From: Arthrobacter sp. AZCC_0090
Lineage (GTDB): Bacteria > Actinomycetota > Actinomycetes > Actinomycetales > Micrococcaceae
Direction: 5' to 3'
NCBI RefSeq assembly: GCF_014207375.1
Contig: NZ_JACHEE010000011.1
Location: forward strand, 1 to 64,000
Length of the DNA: 64,000 nucleotides
Shown: in pieces, positions 25,991-33,700 of the stretch
Numbering within the stretch: position 1 is the first letter of the stretch
Layout: every line of letters begins with the position of its first letter
The notes under the pieces: model-generated
Told to the model about the DNA's origin: nothing
Database searches by the model: none
What the model saw: the letters and a program-made list of their open reading frames with translations, nothing else
Position numbers and translations under genes: made by a program

Positions 25991-28411
25991 ATGAACTCGC
26001 ACCGGAAACCCCGGTTTCGTTTCATCAAGCGCGCGGCGATCCTGGCCGCTGTATTGACCGTCTCCCCGATTCTGCCGATGGCCGCCGCGGAACCATTGCG
26101 GAACCCTATGATTTCCCTTCCAATCCCTCCAGTTGCTTGGGGGTGGATGAAAACGAGTCTCATTTACTCAAATGCGGGACGGACGGACCGTCAATGGCAG
26201 CAGAACCTCGTAGGGGTCGACTCCTCCGGAAACCTCGGAACGTACCAGCTGTTTGACAGCTATGTCCTCCTCCAGTCCTCTATCAATGGCAAAGATCTTG
26301 CCTACAGCGAGCTGAACGCTTCGGATCTCACTGCCCTCCTCGACCAGCAGTTCGCAGATGCCACCAAGCTGGACCGGGCCGCGCGTTCCCTCGGCCAGAG
26401 AGTCCAGCTCGGGCTGAGCATGCCTTGGATCAGCAACCAAATGTGGTTTGACATCCCTGGCTACGGATCGGTGAACACTGCCAATCCAGCAGACCGGGAC
26501 AAAGTCAGCGATTGGTACCTCGGGAAGCTCATCGACAGGGCCCGAAATGCGGGCTGGACAAACACGTCCCTCTCAGCCATTTACTACCAGCGTGAAGACA
26601 TCATTGGCGCCCGTGGCGACCCTGGCCTTGTTACACACATGAACCAGACAATCAAAGCGCAGGGCCTGACGTCCGTGTGGATCCCCTACTACGACTCGCC
26701 CAATAGGCTGAACGGCGAAGCCCTAGGCTTCAATCGGGTCATCATCCAACCGTCATACGCCTTCAAGGGAAGGGAAGACAACGGCACAGTCACCGCAGCT
26801 CGGCTGAGTGCCTTCGCGGAGACGGTCAAAGGCACCAACATCGGCATGGAATACGAAATCCGCGAACAAGGGGGGACCGACTACAGTGCGGCCGTTGCCC
26901 ACCAGTACCTCGCTGTCTCCCAGGAAACAGGGCTCGACACGAAACCCCAGGCCTTCTTCCACGGCGAAACGAATCTCTTTGATCGCGTTTCAGGACAATC
27001 TTCGGCAGCACCCAGCATGTGGCGGGCCTACCAGGACCTGACGGGCTACCTGCGCGGGGCGAGAATCAGCAACCTTGACCGCACCATCAATTTCGCCCCC
27101 ACCGGGATCACGTCCCAGTCATCAACGTTCGTCCTGGCGCCCGGAGAAAACACCGTCCGGTTGGATTTCAAGGATGCCGGAACAGGATCAACCCAACGAT
27201 GGGCCGGAACCTTGGGGCTGACTTCCTTTGATGCGGCGGGGAAAACTTTGGGTACCAGTTATGCGGCCACCCAAGGGTTCAGCGAACTCGATGGCACTTT
27301 CCGCTCGGTGATGGTTCCAGTGGCGCAGGCAAACAAGGCCGTCAAGGCGACGGTAGCGATCACCCCCGCGATCACGGGGACGCAAAACCTCACGCAGCCA
27401 AAGCTCCTGGCGTCTTCCTATGAGCCTTTCGGTGTTCCGTCAACGGGGCAGTTGGTCTTCTCGTCCAGCAACGACGAAACCGCCGCCCAGTTCAGTGATG
27501 CAGTGGTGGTTACCGCCGGCTGGGGCAAGGGGAAGCTCACCGATGGCACCAAGTCCACCGACGGGAGCTGGTGGGGGTCCAACGCCGACCGTCTCGTCGG
27601 CTGGTCACAGGCCGAAGTCACCATGATCATCGATCTTGGCAAGGACACCCAACTCTCCTCCTTCAACGTCGATACCCACCAGGACAGCCTTGCGGGGGTC
27701 AGTTGGCCGAATAACCTGGCGGCACTGGCTACGAACATCCCTCTCGGGTTCACAGGCCCACAGACCGGTACAGCAGCTCCCGGATACCCCGCGCAGGCTT
27801 TTCCAGGACAGCGGCCGGCCGTCGCCGGGACTGCTGCCTTCTATGACACAATGTCGGGACGTTTCGCCTCTGGTGCACACGGCCGCTACGTGTCAGTGTC
27901 CTTGAGTGCGTCGGGGTGGGCCTTGCTTGATGAGGTCCGAATACTTGACGGTACTGGAAAGAACGTTGCGCAAGGCGCGTCGTACGCGCTCCTGACCAAG
28001 CCTCGGAGCAGCACGGGCGGGTACCGAAACACCGGCACCGGGCTGGCCGACGGCACTGTGCCGGCGGCCTTCAATTTCAGCCAGTTCACGGGGTTCGAAC
28101 GGAACCGCACGCAGTGGCTGCAGGCGGCCCTCACGGTGCCGGCCAACATGGCCACGGCCCGCCTGTGGCTCAACAACGACAACGCACGGGGCGTCTCCGT
28201 GCCGAAAAACGCCACTTTCGATTGGAAGGACGCGGCAGGCGTCTGGCGAGCTGGAGGCCCGGTCACGGTGAAAACAGCGTGCGACGGCACACCAATCCCC
28301 TGCGCGGATCTGTCGCTTCCCAACCAGGTGATCTCCGCATTTCGGATCAACCTTCCCCAGGAAGCCGGTGGCTGGACAATGATCAGTGAGGTCACGGCCA
28401 CCCGACGATAA
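25991..28411 (+). CDS. Large secreted protein, DUF4855-like with C-terminal discoidin-like region
   Basis: 806 residues; AAAGGA lies 4 bases before the ATG. The N-terminus (RFIKRAAILAAVLTVSP, cleavage near PMAAA) is a signal peptide. Residues about 45-370 look like a TIM-barrel hydrolase-type domain: LGLSMPWISNQMWFDIPGYG, YYQREDIIGARGDPG, VWIPYYDSPNRLN and GMEYEIREQGGTDY, which fits DUF4855. The C-terminal half is beta-rich; VTMIIDLGKDTQLSSFNVDT around residue 545 resembles F5/8-type carbohydrate-binding modules. A role in polysaccharide binding or degradation is inferred. No transporter or regulator is adjacent. It ends at a strong terminator. Confidence 0.65.
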   Translation: MNSHRKPRFRFIKRAAILAAVLTVSPILPMAAAEPLRNPMISLPIPPVAWGWMKTSLIYSNAGRTDRQWQQNLVGVDSSGNLGTYQLFDSYVLLQSSINGKDLAYSELNASDLTALLDQQFADATKLDRAARSLGQRVQLGLSMPWISNQMWFDIPGYGSVNTANPADRDKVSDWYLGKLIDRARNAGWTNTSLSAIYYQREDIIGARGDPGLVTHMNQTIKAQGLTSVWIPYYDSPNRLNGEALGFNRVIIQPSYAFKGREDNGTVTAARLSAFAETVKGTNIGMEYEIREQGGTDYSAAVAHQYLAVSQETGLDTKPQAFFHGETNLFDRVSGQSSAAPSMWRAYQDLTGYLRGARISNLDRTINFAPTGITSQSSTFVLAPGENTVRLDFKDAGTGSTQRWAGTLGLTSFDAAGKTLGTSYAATQGFSELDGTFRSVMVPVAQANKAVKATVAITPAITGTQNLTQPKLLASSYEPFGVPSTGQLVFSSSNDETAAQFSDAVVVTAGWGKGKLTDGTKSTDGSWWGSNADRLVGWSQAEVTMIIDLGKDTQLSSFNVDTHQDSLAGVSWPNNLAALATNIPLGFTGPQTGTAAPGYPAQAFPGQRPAVAGTAAFYDTMSGRFASGAHGRYVSVSLSASGWALLDEVRILDGTGKNVAQGASYALLTKPRSSTGGYRNTGTGLADGTVPAAFNFSQFTGFERNRTQWLQAALTVPANMATARLWLNNDNARGVSVPKNATFDWKDAAGVWRAGGPVTVKTACDGTPIPCADLSLPNQVISAFRINLPQEAGGWTMISEVTATRR

Positions 28412-28421
28412 GCATGAAAAC

Positions 28422-28460
28422 GCCCCGCACTTGCTGGGCGGGTGCCAGCAAGCGCGGGGC
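28422..28460. terminator. Bidirectional terminator
   Basis: 16-base arms (28422-28437 and 28445-28460) with one mismatch around a 7-base loop, between the convergent secreted protein and aldo/keto reductase genes. Confidence 0.8.
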
Positions 28461-28484
28461 CTTCACATCGAAACTTCCGAGCGG

Positions 28485-29324
28485 CTACGCGAAGTCGGAA
28501 ACCGCCGGGTCCGGTCCGATCCGGCCTTCGACTCCGCGGTCCAGGCCGTTGATGGCCTCGACGTCGGCTTCATCCAAGGTGACGCCAAGTGCTGCGAAAT
28601 TTTCCTGGATCCGGGACTCGGTCACGGACTTGGGGATCACGACGTTGCCGATCGCCAGATGCCAGGCGATGACTATCTGCGCGGGGGTGGCGCCGTGCTT
28701 GGCGGCGATCTGGGCGATGGTGGAGTTCCCAAGGAGCTCGCCGCCCTGGCCCAAAGGCGACCAGGCCTGGGTCAGGATGCCCTGGGAAGCATCGAACTCC
28801 CGGAGTTCGGCCTGGTTGAAGAACGGGTGCAGCTCAATCTGGTGGATCGCCGGAACCACGCCGGTCTCATCGATCAGGCGCTGCAGGCCCTCTTTGCTGA
28901 AGTTGGAGACGCCGATGGACTTGACGCGTCCGCGCTTCTGGAGCTCAATGAGCGCCTTCCAGGTGTCCACGAACTTGTCCTGCTTGGGCTGCATCCAGTG
29001 GATCAGGTACAGGTCAAGGGTTTCCAGGCCGAGGCGATTCATGGATTCTTCGAAAGCAGCGAGAGTGGACTCGTAGCCTTGGTCCGCGTTCCACAGCTTG
29101 GTGGTGATGAAGATTTCCTCGGGCTTGAGGCCGGAGGATGCGATGGCGCGTCCCACGCCCGCCTCGTTGCCGTAGATCTTGGCGGTATCGATGTGGCGGT
29201 AGCCAGCGTCGAAGGCCTGCCGCACCACCTTTTCGGCTACATCGTCCTCAACCTGCCACACCCCGTAGCCGAGCTGGGGAATGGTGTTGCCGTCATTAAA
29301 AGTAAGGTTCGGTGACGAAGTCAT
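28485..29324 (-). CDS. Aldo/keto reductase (2,5-diketo-D-gluconate reductase type)
   Basis: 279 residues from the ATG at 29324 (MTSSPNLTFNDGN). The catalytic tetrad appears in order: Asp in RHIDTAKIYGNE with its Tyr, Lys in TTKLWNADQ and His in YLIHWMQP. The NADPH-binding end is VIPKSVTESRIQENF. Such enzymes reduce aldehydes and ketones; the natural substrate is not evident. In-frame ATGs 3 and 9 codons earlier have poorer ribosome-binding spacing. It stands alone. Confidence 0.9.
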   Translation of the reverse strand: MTSSPNLTFNDGNTIPQLGYGVWQVEDDVAEKVVRQAFDAGYRHIDTAKIYGNEAGVGRAIASSGLKPEEIFITTKLWNADQGYESTLAAFEESMNRLGLETLDLYLIHWMQPKQDKFVDTWKALIELQKRGRVKSIGVSNFSKEGLQRLIDETGVVPAIHQIELHPFFNQAELREFDASQGILTQAWSPLGQGGELLGNSTIAQIAAKHGATPAQIVIAWHLAIGNVVIPKSVTESRIQENFAALGVTLDEADVEAINGLDRGVEGRIGPDPAVSDFA

Positions 29325-29425
29325 GGCTTCCATCCTGCCAGCCGCGCACACCGGGTGGCTACGGATTCCGAGGTCCCTAAGCTAGGCGCTTAATCGTTGT
29401 CATGTGGGAATAGACGCGCCTGCAC

Positions 29426-29893
29426 CTATTCTTGGGTTCGCAGAGAGTCGGTCTGGGCCCTCAGCAGCCGCTCCGCTTCGTCCACATGTTCGTAGACCGC
29501 TTCGGCGCGCCGTCGCACCGAAACCGCTCCCACCGGGACGGGCCCGACGGCGAGACGCAGCATAGCGGCCGCCTCCGCCGTCGTAGCAAGAGAGTTCCCT
29601 GCTTTGGACAATGCGCGATGCACGCCTGCGAGCGACCCAGGAATGTCCAGTCCGTCACTGGGTGCCTGAAGCTGCGCCTCGACGCAGACGGCACGCACCC
29701 TGGAAGACAAGTCCGCCAATTCATTGGCAATGACCACGAGTTCGACGTAGAGCTGTTCGTCTTCTACGCCCTCAAGCACCTGGTGGTACCGGTCAAGGCC
29801 GCGGTGGAAGCGGTCGTGAGCGCGCCTCCACAATCCTTTGCCAAGTTCAGCATCGTCCTTCCGCCCCTGCCGGACGGCCCCAAAGAATCCCAA
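29426..29893 (-). CDS. Conserved hypothetical protein downstream of bpa
   Basis: 155 residues, predicted mostly helical and cytosolic, with an amphipathic pattern throughout (RRAHDRFHRGLDRYHQVLEG, VVIANELADLSSRVRAVCVE, RRRAEAVYEHVDEAERLL). No family motif recognised. The start is taken as the TTG at 29893, 8 bases after the bpa stop; the ribosome-binding site is weak and a later start is possible. Tight spacing suggests co-expression with the proteasome activator, which is the only functional hint. Confidence 0.65.
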   Translation of the reverse strand: MGFFGAVRQGRKDDAELGKGLWRRAHDRFHRGLDRYHQVLEGVEDEQLYVELVVIANELADLSSRVRAVCVEAQLQAPSDGLDIPGSLAGVHRALSKAGNSLATTAEAAAMLRLAVGPVPVGAVSVRRRAEAVYEHVDEAERLLRAQTDSLRTQE

Positions 29894-29901
29894 TCCAGTG
29901 C

Positions 29902-30549
29902 TCAGAGGTATTGACCAGGGTGGCGGTCCGGCTCGTCAACGCGGGGAGGTTTGCCCGGTTCCTTTTCCGTACCGGGAAGGTGGGCTCGCTGCGGCTCGCC
30001 ATTCTCGCCAATAACGACGCCCGGGGCGATCATGGTTCCGGGCGGCAGTTGGCGAAGCTGCAACTGGGCGACAGCATGCTCCCGTGCTGCCTGCTGGGCA
30101 GCAATGGCTGTCTGGATTCCGTGGAACAATCCTTCGAGCCAACCCACCAGCTGGGCCTGTGCGATCCGGAGCTCGGCGTCGGACGGTGTGGCGTTTTCAG
30201 GGAAGGGGAGGCTGATGCGCTCCAGCTCTTCCACAAGTTCCGGAGCGAGGCCCTCTTCGAGCTCTTTGATGGAGCGTTCGTGGATCTCGGCGAGGCGTCC
30301 GCGCGCAGCCTCGTCCAAGGGGGCGCTCTTCACTTCTTCAAGCAGCTGGCGGATCATGGTGCCGATCCGCATGACTTTGGCGGGTTCATCGACGAGGTCC
30401 TGCAGGGTGCTGCCCTTCTTGGCGCCAGCCCCTGGCTTCGGGCCCACTTCGGTTGTGCTCTCCGCCGTGCCAGCGTCCAAGGTTGTGCCCTCCACCGGGA
30501 TATCGTCAAAGCTCTCGCCACTGGGTTGAGTGTCGTCCTGATCGCTCAT
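29902..30549 (-). CDS. bpa: Bacterial proteasome activator Bpa (PafE)
   Basis: 215 residues. A disordered acidic N-terminus precedes the conserved four-helix region DEPAKVMRIGTMIRQLLEEV and ERSIKELEEGLAPELVEEL. The C-terminus is exactly GQYL, the motif by which Bpa rings dock into alpha-subunit pockets of the 20S proteasome and open its gate without ATP. In mycobacteria Bpa delivers unfolded substrates. The start MSDQDDTQ is the natural one. Followed at 8 bases by the hypothetical gene above. No proteasome structural genes are in the window. Confidence 0.93.
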   Translation of the reverse strand: MSDQDDTQPSGESFDDIPVEGTTLDAGTAESTTEVGPKPGAGAKKGSTLQDLVDEPAKVMRIGTMIRQLLEEVKSAPLDEAARGRLAEIHERSIKELEEGLAPELVEELERISLPFPENATPSDAELRIAQAQLVGWLEGLFHGIQTAIAAQQAAREHAVAQLQLRQLPPGTMIAPGVVIGENGEPQRAHLPGTEKEPGKPPRVDEPDRHPGQYL

Positions 30550-30575
30550 GCGTTCATACTCTCACGGGCCGCAAC

Positions 30576-31043
30576 TCAGCCCAGAGCCTTGACCAGTATT
30601 TCGCCTTCGTCCTTAGCGAAACCACATTTTTCATAGAAGCCCGTGGCATAAACGTTGGCCGGCACCCAGACTTCCTCCATCCCATGCGCCCGCATCCACT
30701 CCTCCATGACCGCCAGGAGGGACCGGCCGATACCGCGGTGGCGCCAATCCGTGTGTGTGCCCATTTCCATGAGAAGCAGTTCGGCCCACGGTCCGGCGTT
30801 GCGGCGTCGTTGAATGCAGCAGTGAAGGAACCCAACTGTCCCGTCACCGAACTCAGCCAGCCAGAACAGCACGGAAGGGTCACCCAAAAAGGAGCGGGCG
30901 GCGTCGTGCGTCAACGCGCCTGACGGCTCGACTGAAGGATCCTCGTCAAACAAATTGTCCGTCTCCGCGAGGCGAATCAGGGCGTCGGCGTCGTTGGGAT
31001 TAAGCAGCCGGATCCGAACGTCAGCATTCGTGAATGTTGCCAT
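30576..31043 (-). CDS. GNAT family N-acetyltransferase
   Basis: 155 residues from the ATG at 31043 (MATFTNADVRIRLL), preceded by GGGGAGG and a 7-base spacer. The acetyl-CoA motif is visible as MGTHTDWRHRGIGRSLLAVM, followed by the typical ending NVYATGFYEKCGF. The substrate is unknown. The longer open frame upstream overlaps the padR gene and is not used. It may share a transcript with padR, which lies 25 bases upstream on the same strand. Confidence 0.88.
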   Translation of the reverse strand: MATFTNADVRIRLLNPNDADALIRLAETDNLFDEDPSVEPSGALTHDAARSFLGDPSVLFWLAEFGDGTVGFLHCCIQRRRNAGPWAELLLMEMGTHTDWRHRGIGRSLLAVMEEWMRAHGMEEVWVPANVYATGFYEKCGFAKDEGEILVKALG

Positions 31044-31068
31044 GCCAGAACCTCCCCTGAGAAGCAGT

Positions 31069-31650
31069 CTATGAGGTGGGCGTCCCGTTGCCACGGGAGG
31101 TTCCTGCCATGCCGTTGCTGGCGCCGTTGGCCTGCTGGACCATTCGGGCCTCGCAGAGATCCAGCCAGCGGGCCTCGGCCTCGGCATGGAAGATCAGGGA
31201 ATCCAGGACGAGCACCTTGGCTGTATCGGTCACTCTCTGGTTGGCGGCCACGTCCTTGCGGGTTTGGGTGAGTTCCTGCAGTTCCTGCAAGGAAATCTCA
31301 CGTTGGGCCTGGATGAGCGCGGTGACGTCTGTGCCCGCCGTCGTGACGGCCAGTGCCAGTTTGATGGCCAGTTCGTTCCTCGGTGGAACTCCCCGCTCCA
31401 CCGAGGTTGCGAACCATCGGCGGACTTCGGCTGTCCCGGCGTCGGTGATGCTGTAAAGCACGTGGCCATGGCCGTCGTCGCCGTTCCTCCGAACCAAAGC
31501 GTCACGCTCCAGCCGGTTCAGTGTGGTGTACACCTGTCCGATGTTCAGCGGCCAGACGGCTCCCGTGCGTTCCTCGAAGGCCGCGCGAAGCTGATAACCA
31601 TAGCGGGGCTGCTCCTGGAGCAATGCCAGGATGCTGTACCGGATGGACAT
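31069..31650 (-). CDS. PadR family transcriptional regulator
   Basis: 193 residues; AAGGAGGAG precedes the ATG. The N-terminal winged helix has ILALLQEQPRYGYQLRAAFEE and IGQVYTTLNRLERDALV, and the C-terminal dimerisation helices (Vir_Reg / PadR_C) cover about 90-175. PadR proteins usually repress a neighbouring detoxification or efflux gene. Here the upstream quinone oxidoreductase and the downstream acetyltransferase are on the same strand and are the obvious candidates. Confidence 0.9.
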   Translation of the reverse strand: MSIRYSILALLQEQPRYGYQLRAAFEERTGAVWPLNIGQVYTTLNRLERDALVRRNGDDGHGHVLYSITDAGTAEVRRWFATSVERGVPPRNELAIKLALAVTTAGTDVTALIQAQREISLQELQELTQTRKDVAANQRVTDTAKVLVLDSLIFHAEAEARWLDLCEARMVQQANGASNGMAGTSRGNGTPTS

Positions 31651-31681
31651 TGCTCTCCTCCTTGCGGCCGGTTCGGCGGAT

Positions 31682-32665
31682 TTAAAGCAGTAGCAGGACT
31701 TTGCCCATGTGCTCGCCGGAATCGAAGTACTCGTGGGCTTCGCGGACCTGTTCCAAGGGGAACGACTTGGCCACGAACGGCTTGATCCGGCCGTCGGCCA
31801 GCATCGGCCACACCGATTCGCGGACGGCGTTCATGATGACACCCTTTTCCGCAACGGGCCGCGGGCGGAGCGCTGTGCCGATGATCGCCGCGCGTTTGCT
31901 GAGCAGCTGGCCGAGGTTGAGCTCGCCTTTGGTGCCACCCTGCAGCCCGATCACCACCAGCCGGCCGTAGTCCGCGAGCGCTTCCACGTTCTGCTGCAGG
32001 TATTTGGCGCCGACGACGTCGAGAATCACGTCCGCGCCCTTGCCACCGTTTTGCGCCTTGAGGCTTACCGCGAAATCCTCTTCGGCGTAATTGATGGCAA
32101 TGTCGGCCCCGAGGAAAGCTTTTGCGGTTCCGACCTTTTCGGCCGTTCCGGCCGTCGCAGCGACCGTAGCACCGCAGGCCTTGGCGAGTTGGATGGCCAT
32201 GGTGCCGATGCCGCCAGTGGCGCCATGGATCAGCACCGTCTCACCCGCTTGCAGTTGCGCAGTCATGATGAGGTTCGAGTACACCGTCGCGGCTACCTCA
32301 GGCAAGGACGCGGCGGTGACCAGGTCCACGCCGTCGGGCAATCGCAAAACCTGCTCCGCCGGGACGGCAACCTGCTGTGCGTAGCCGCCACCCGAAAGCA
32401 AGGCCACTACCTTGTCTCCCACGGAGAACGGCTTGCTCACATCGGGCCCGAACGCGGCAATCCTGCCGGAGACCTCAAGGCCGGGAATTTCGGACGCTCC
32501 CTGCGGCGGAGGATAGAAACCGCGGCGCTGCTGGACATCGGCCCTGTTGAGACCGGCGGCGACGACGTCGATGAGAACCTCGCCGGGGCCGGGAACCGGA
32601 GCGGGGACCTCACGGACCTCGAGAACCTCGGGCCCGCCCGGTTCGGAGATGTAGACGGCTTTCAT
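31682..32665 (-). CDS. NAD(P)H:quinone oxidoreductase, zinc-independent MDR family (PIG3-like)
   Basis: 327 residues from the ATG at 32665 (MKAVYISEPGGPEVLEV), with GGGAG 5 bases upstream. The N-terminal GroES-like domain contains GLNRADVQQRRGFYPPP, typical of the PIG3/TP53I3 subgroup; the Rossmann motif is HGATGGIGTMAIQLAK. No structural or catalytic zinc ligands are seen. It reduces quinones or enones with NADPH. Upstream of padR by 31 bases, so the two may form an operon. Confidence 0.9.
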   Translation of the reverse strand: MKAVYISEPGGPEVLEVREVPAPVPGPGEVLIDVVAAGLNRADVQQRRGFYPPPQGASEIPGLEVSGRIAAFGPDVSKPFSVGDKVVALLSGGGYAQQVAVPAEQVLRLPDGVDLVTAASLPEVAATVYSNLIMTAQLQAGETVLIHGATGGIGTMAIQLAKACGATVAATAGTAEKVGTAKAFLGADIAINYAEEDFAVSLKAQNGGKGADVILDVVGAKYLQQNVEALADYGRLVVIGLQGGTKGELNLGQLLSKRAAIIGTALRPRPVAEKGVIMNAVRESVWPMLADGRIKPFVAKSFPLEQVREAHEYFDSGEHMGKVLLLL

Positions 32666-32778
32666 AAGTGCTCCCGATTCCTTGCTCAGCGCAATTGGCC
32701 TTTCGGACACCTTAGTTGGGTTAATCGCGGCGCCGGGTTTTTGGCACAGCCAACTCCCTATGAAACACTACTAGGCAG

Positions 32779-32866
32779 GGAAGGTTGTCCGAGCGGCCTA
32801 AGGAGCTGGTCTTGAAAACCAGTGTGCGGTAACCCCGCACCAAGGGTTCAAATCCCTTACCTTCCG
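32779..32866 (+). tRNA. tRNA-Ser (anticodon TGA)
   Basis: Acceptor stem GGAAGGT/ACCTTCC, anticodon stem CTGGT/ACCAG with loop CTTGAAA, a long variable arm (GTGCGG/CCGCAC) as expected for serine, and the T arm AAGGG-TTCAAAT-CCCTT. Anticodon TGA reads TCA. CCA is not encoded. Confidence 0.95.
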
Positions 32867-33052
32867 CGTGGCGCGACGATCGCGCAGCTCAGAGGCCGGT
32901 TCGTGCGAATCTTTGGATTCCACGGCCGGCCTCTTTTGCGTTAATTTAGGCGGGTTTGGGGTTGCCCCCCGTTGCTGAGTATCGCTAAGAAACGCCAACG
33001 GCCGGTTCCGCGGGCGGAACCGGCCAGAATCGGCGTCGGGAGCTGAAGCAGT

Positions 33053-33421
33053 CTAGACGGCTACTTCGACGTATCCGTCCACCAGACGGGTGGCGTAGCT
33101 TGCGAGCCGCAGTTCGGGGTTGGTGAAGCATTCGCCGGTTTCGAGGTCGTAGACCTCTTTGTGCAGCGGCGACGCGATGGTGGGACGGCTGCCCCGGGAA
33201 CCGACGATTCCCCGCGCCATGACGTTGGACAGCGTTGCCGGGTCCTGCTGGGATACCGCCAGGACCTCATCCGGCGTGGTGCGGAAAAGTGCTACTTGCT
33301 TGCCTCCGACCAGGGCAGCTTCGCCCCAAGCCGGTTCCAGCTCGTCGATTGCGCAGACGCGGTGCCAGCCGGACGCGGTCGGTGCGCCCATCAGTTTTTC
33401 CCGATCCAGAATTACGGTCAT
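33053..33421 (-). CDS. nirD: Nitrite reductase small subunit NirD (Rieske-fold)
   Basis: 122 residues; AGGGG lies 5 bases before the ATG. The fold is Rieske-like (GWHRVCAIDELEP, GKQVALFRTTPDEVLAV, SPLHKEVYDLETGEC), but the Cys-His pairs that bind a [2Fe-2S] cluster are absent, as is normal for NirD. It partners NirB in NADH-dependent assimilatory reduction of nitrite to ammonium. Unusually it is transcribed away from nirB across a 279-base control region instead of following it. Confidence 0.9.
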   Translation of the reverse strand: MTVILDREKLMGAPTASGWHRVCAIDELEPAWGEAALVGGKQVALFRTTPDEVLAVSQQDPATLSNVMARGIVGSRGSRPTIASPLHKEVYDLETGECFTNPELRLASYATRLVDGYVEVAV

Positions 33422-33595
33422 TTCAGCCCCTATCGCTTAGCCTGCCGGTCGGGGGGATCCAATTCCGCCGTCCGGCACGGGCCGTGTGCGGCCACAACTT
33501 CACGGTAGGCCCGCCATGTTTCGCCCGAAGGCAATCAATGTGTCCTGCTCGTAAAGGAGACCTCACATCACCGCAATCCTCACCGTGATGCCGAA

Positions 33596-33633
33596 GTTAA
33601 GCTTCCGAAACAAAGGGGAAACTGACGCGAAAC
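33596..33633 (+). promoter_or_regulatory. GlnR-like operator upstream of nirB
   Basis: Half-sites at 11-nt pitch: GTTAA (33596), GAAAC (33607), GAAAC (33618) and GAAAC (33629), each separated by exactly 6 bases. This matches the gTnAC-n6-GaAAC pattern and the AC-n9-AC rule for actinobacterial GlnR, the nitrogen regulator of nirBD. It lies just upstream of a candidate -10. Confidence 0.7.
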
Positions 33634-33643
33634 TGCGTGTCTT

Positions 33644-33649
33644 TAGTCT
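33644..33649 (+). promoter_or_regulatory. Candidate nirB -10 (TAGTCT)
   Basis: TANNNT hexamer 11 bases beyond the last GlnR half-site, giving a leader of about 45 bases that includes GAAAGG 6 bases before the nirB GTG. Confidence 0.45.
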
Positions 33650-33700
33650 GAAGTGACAAGTCGCGGATGACGGTTCTGCGGCACATGCGAAAGGCCGCCA

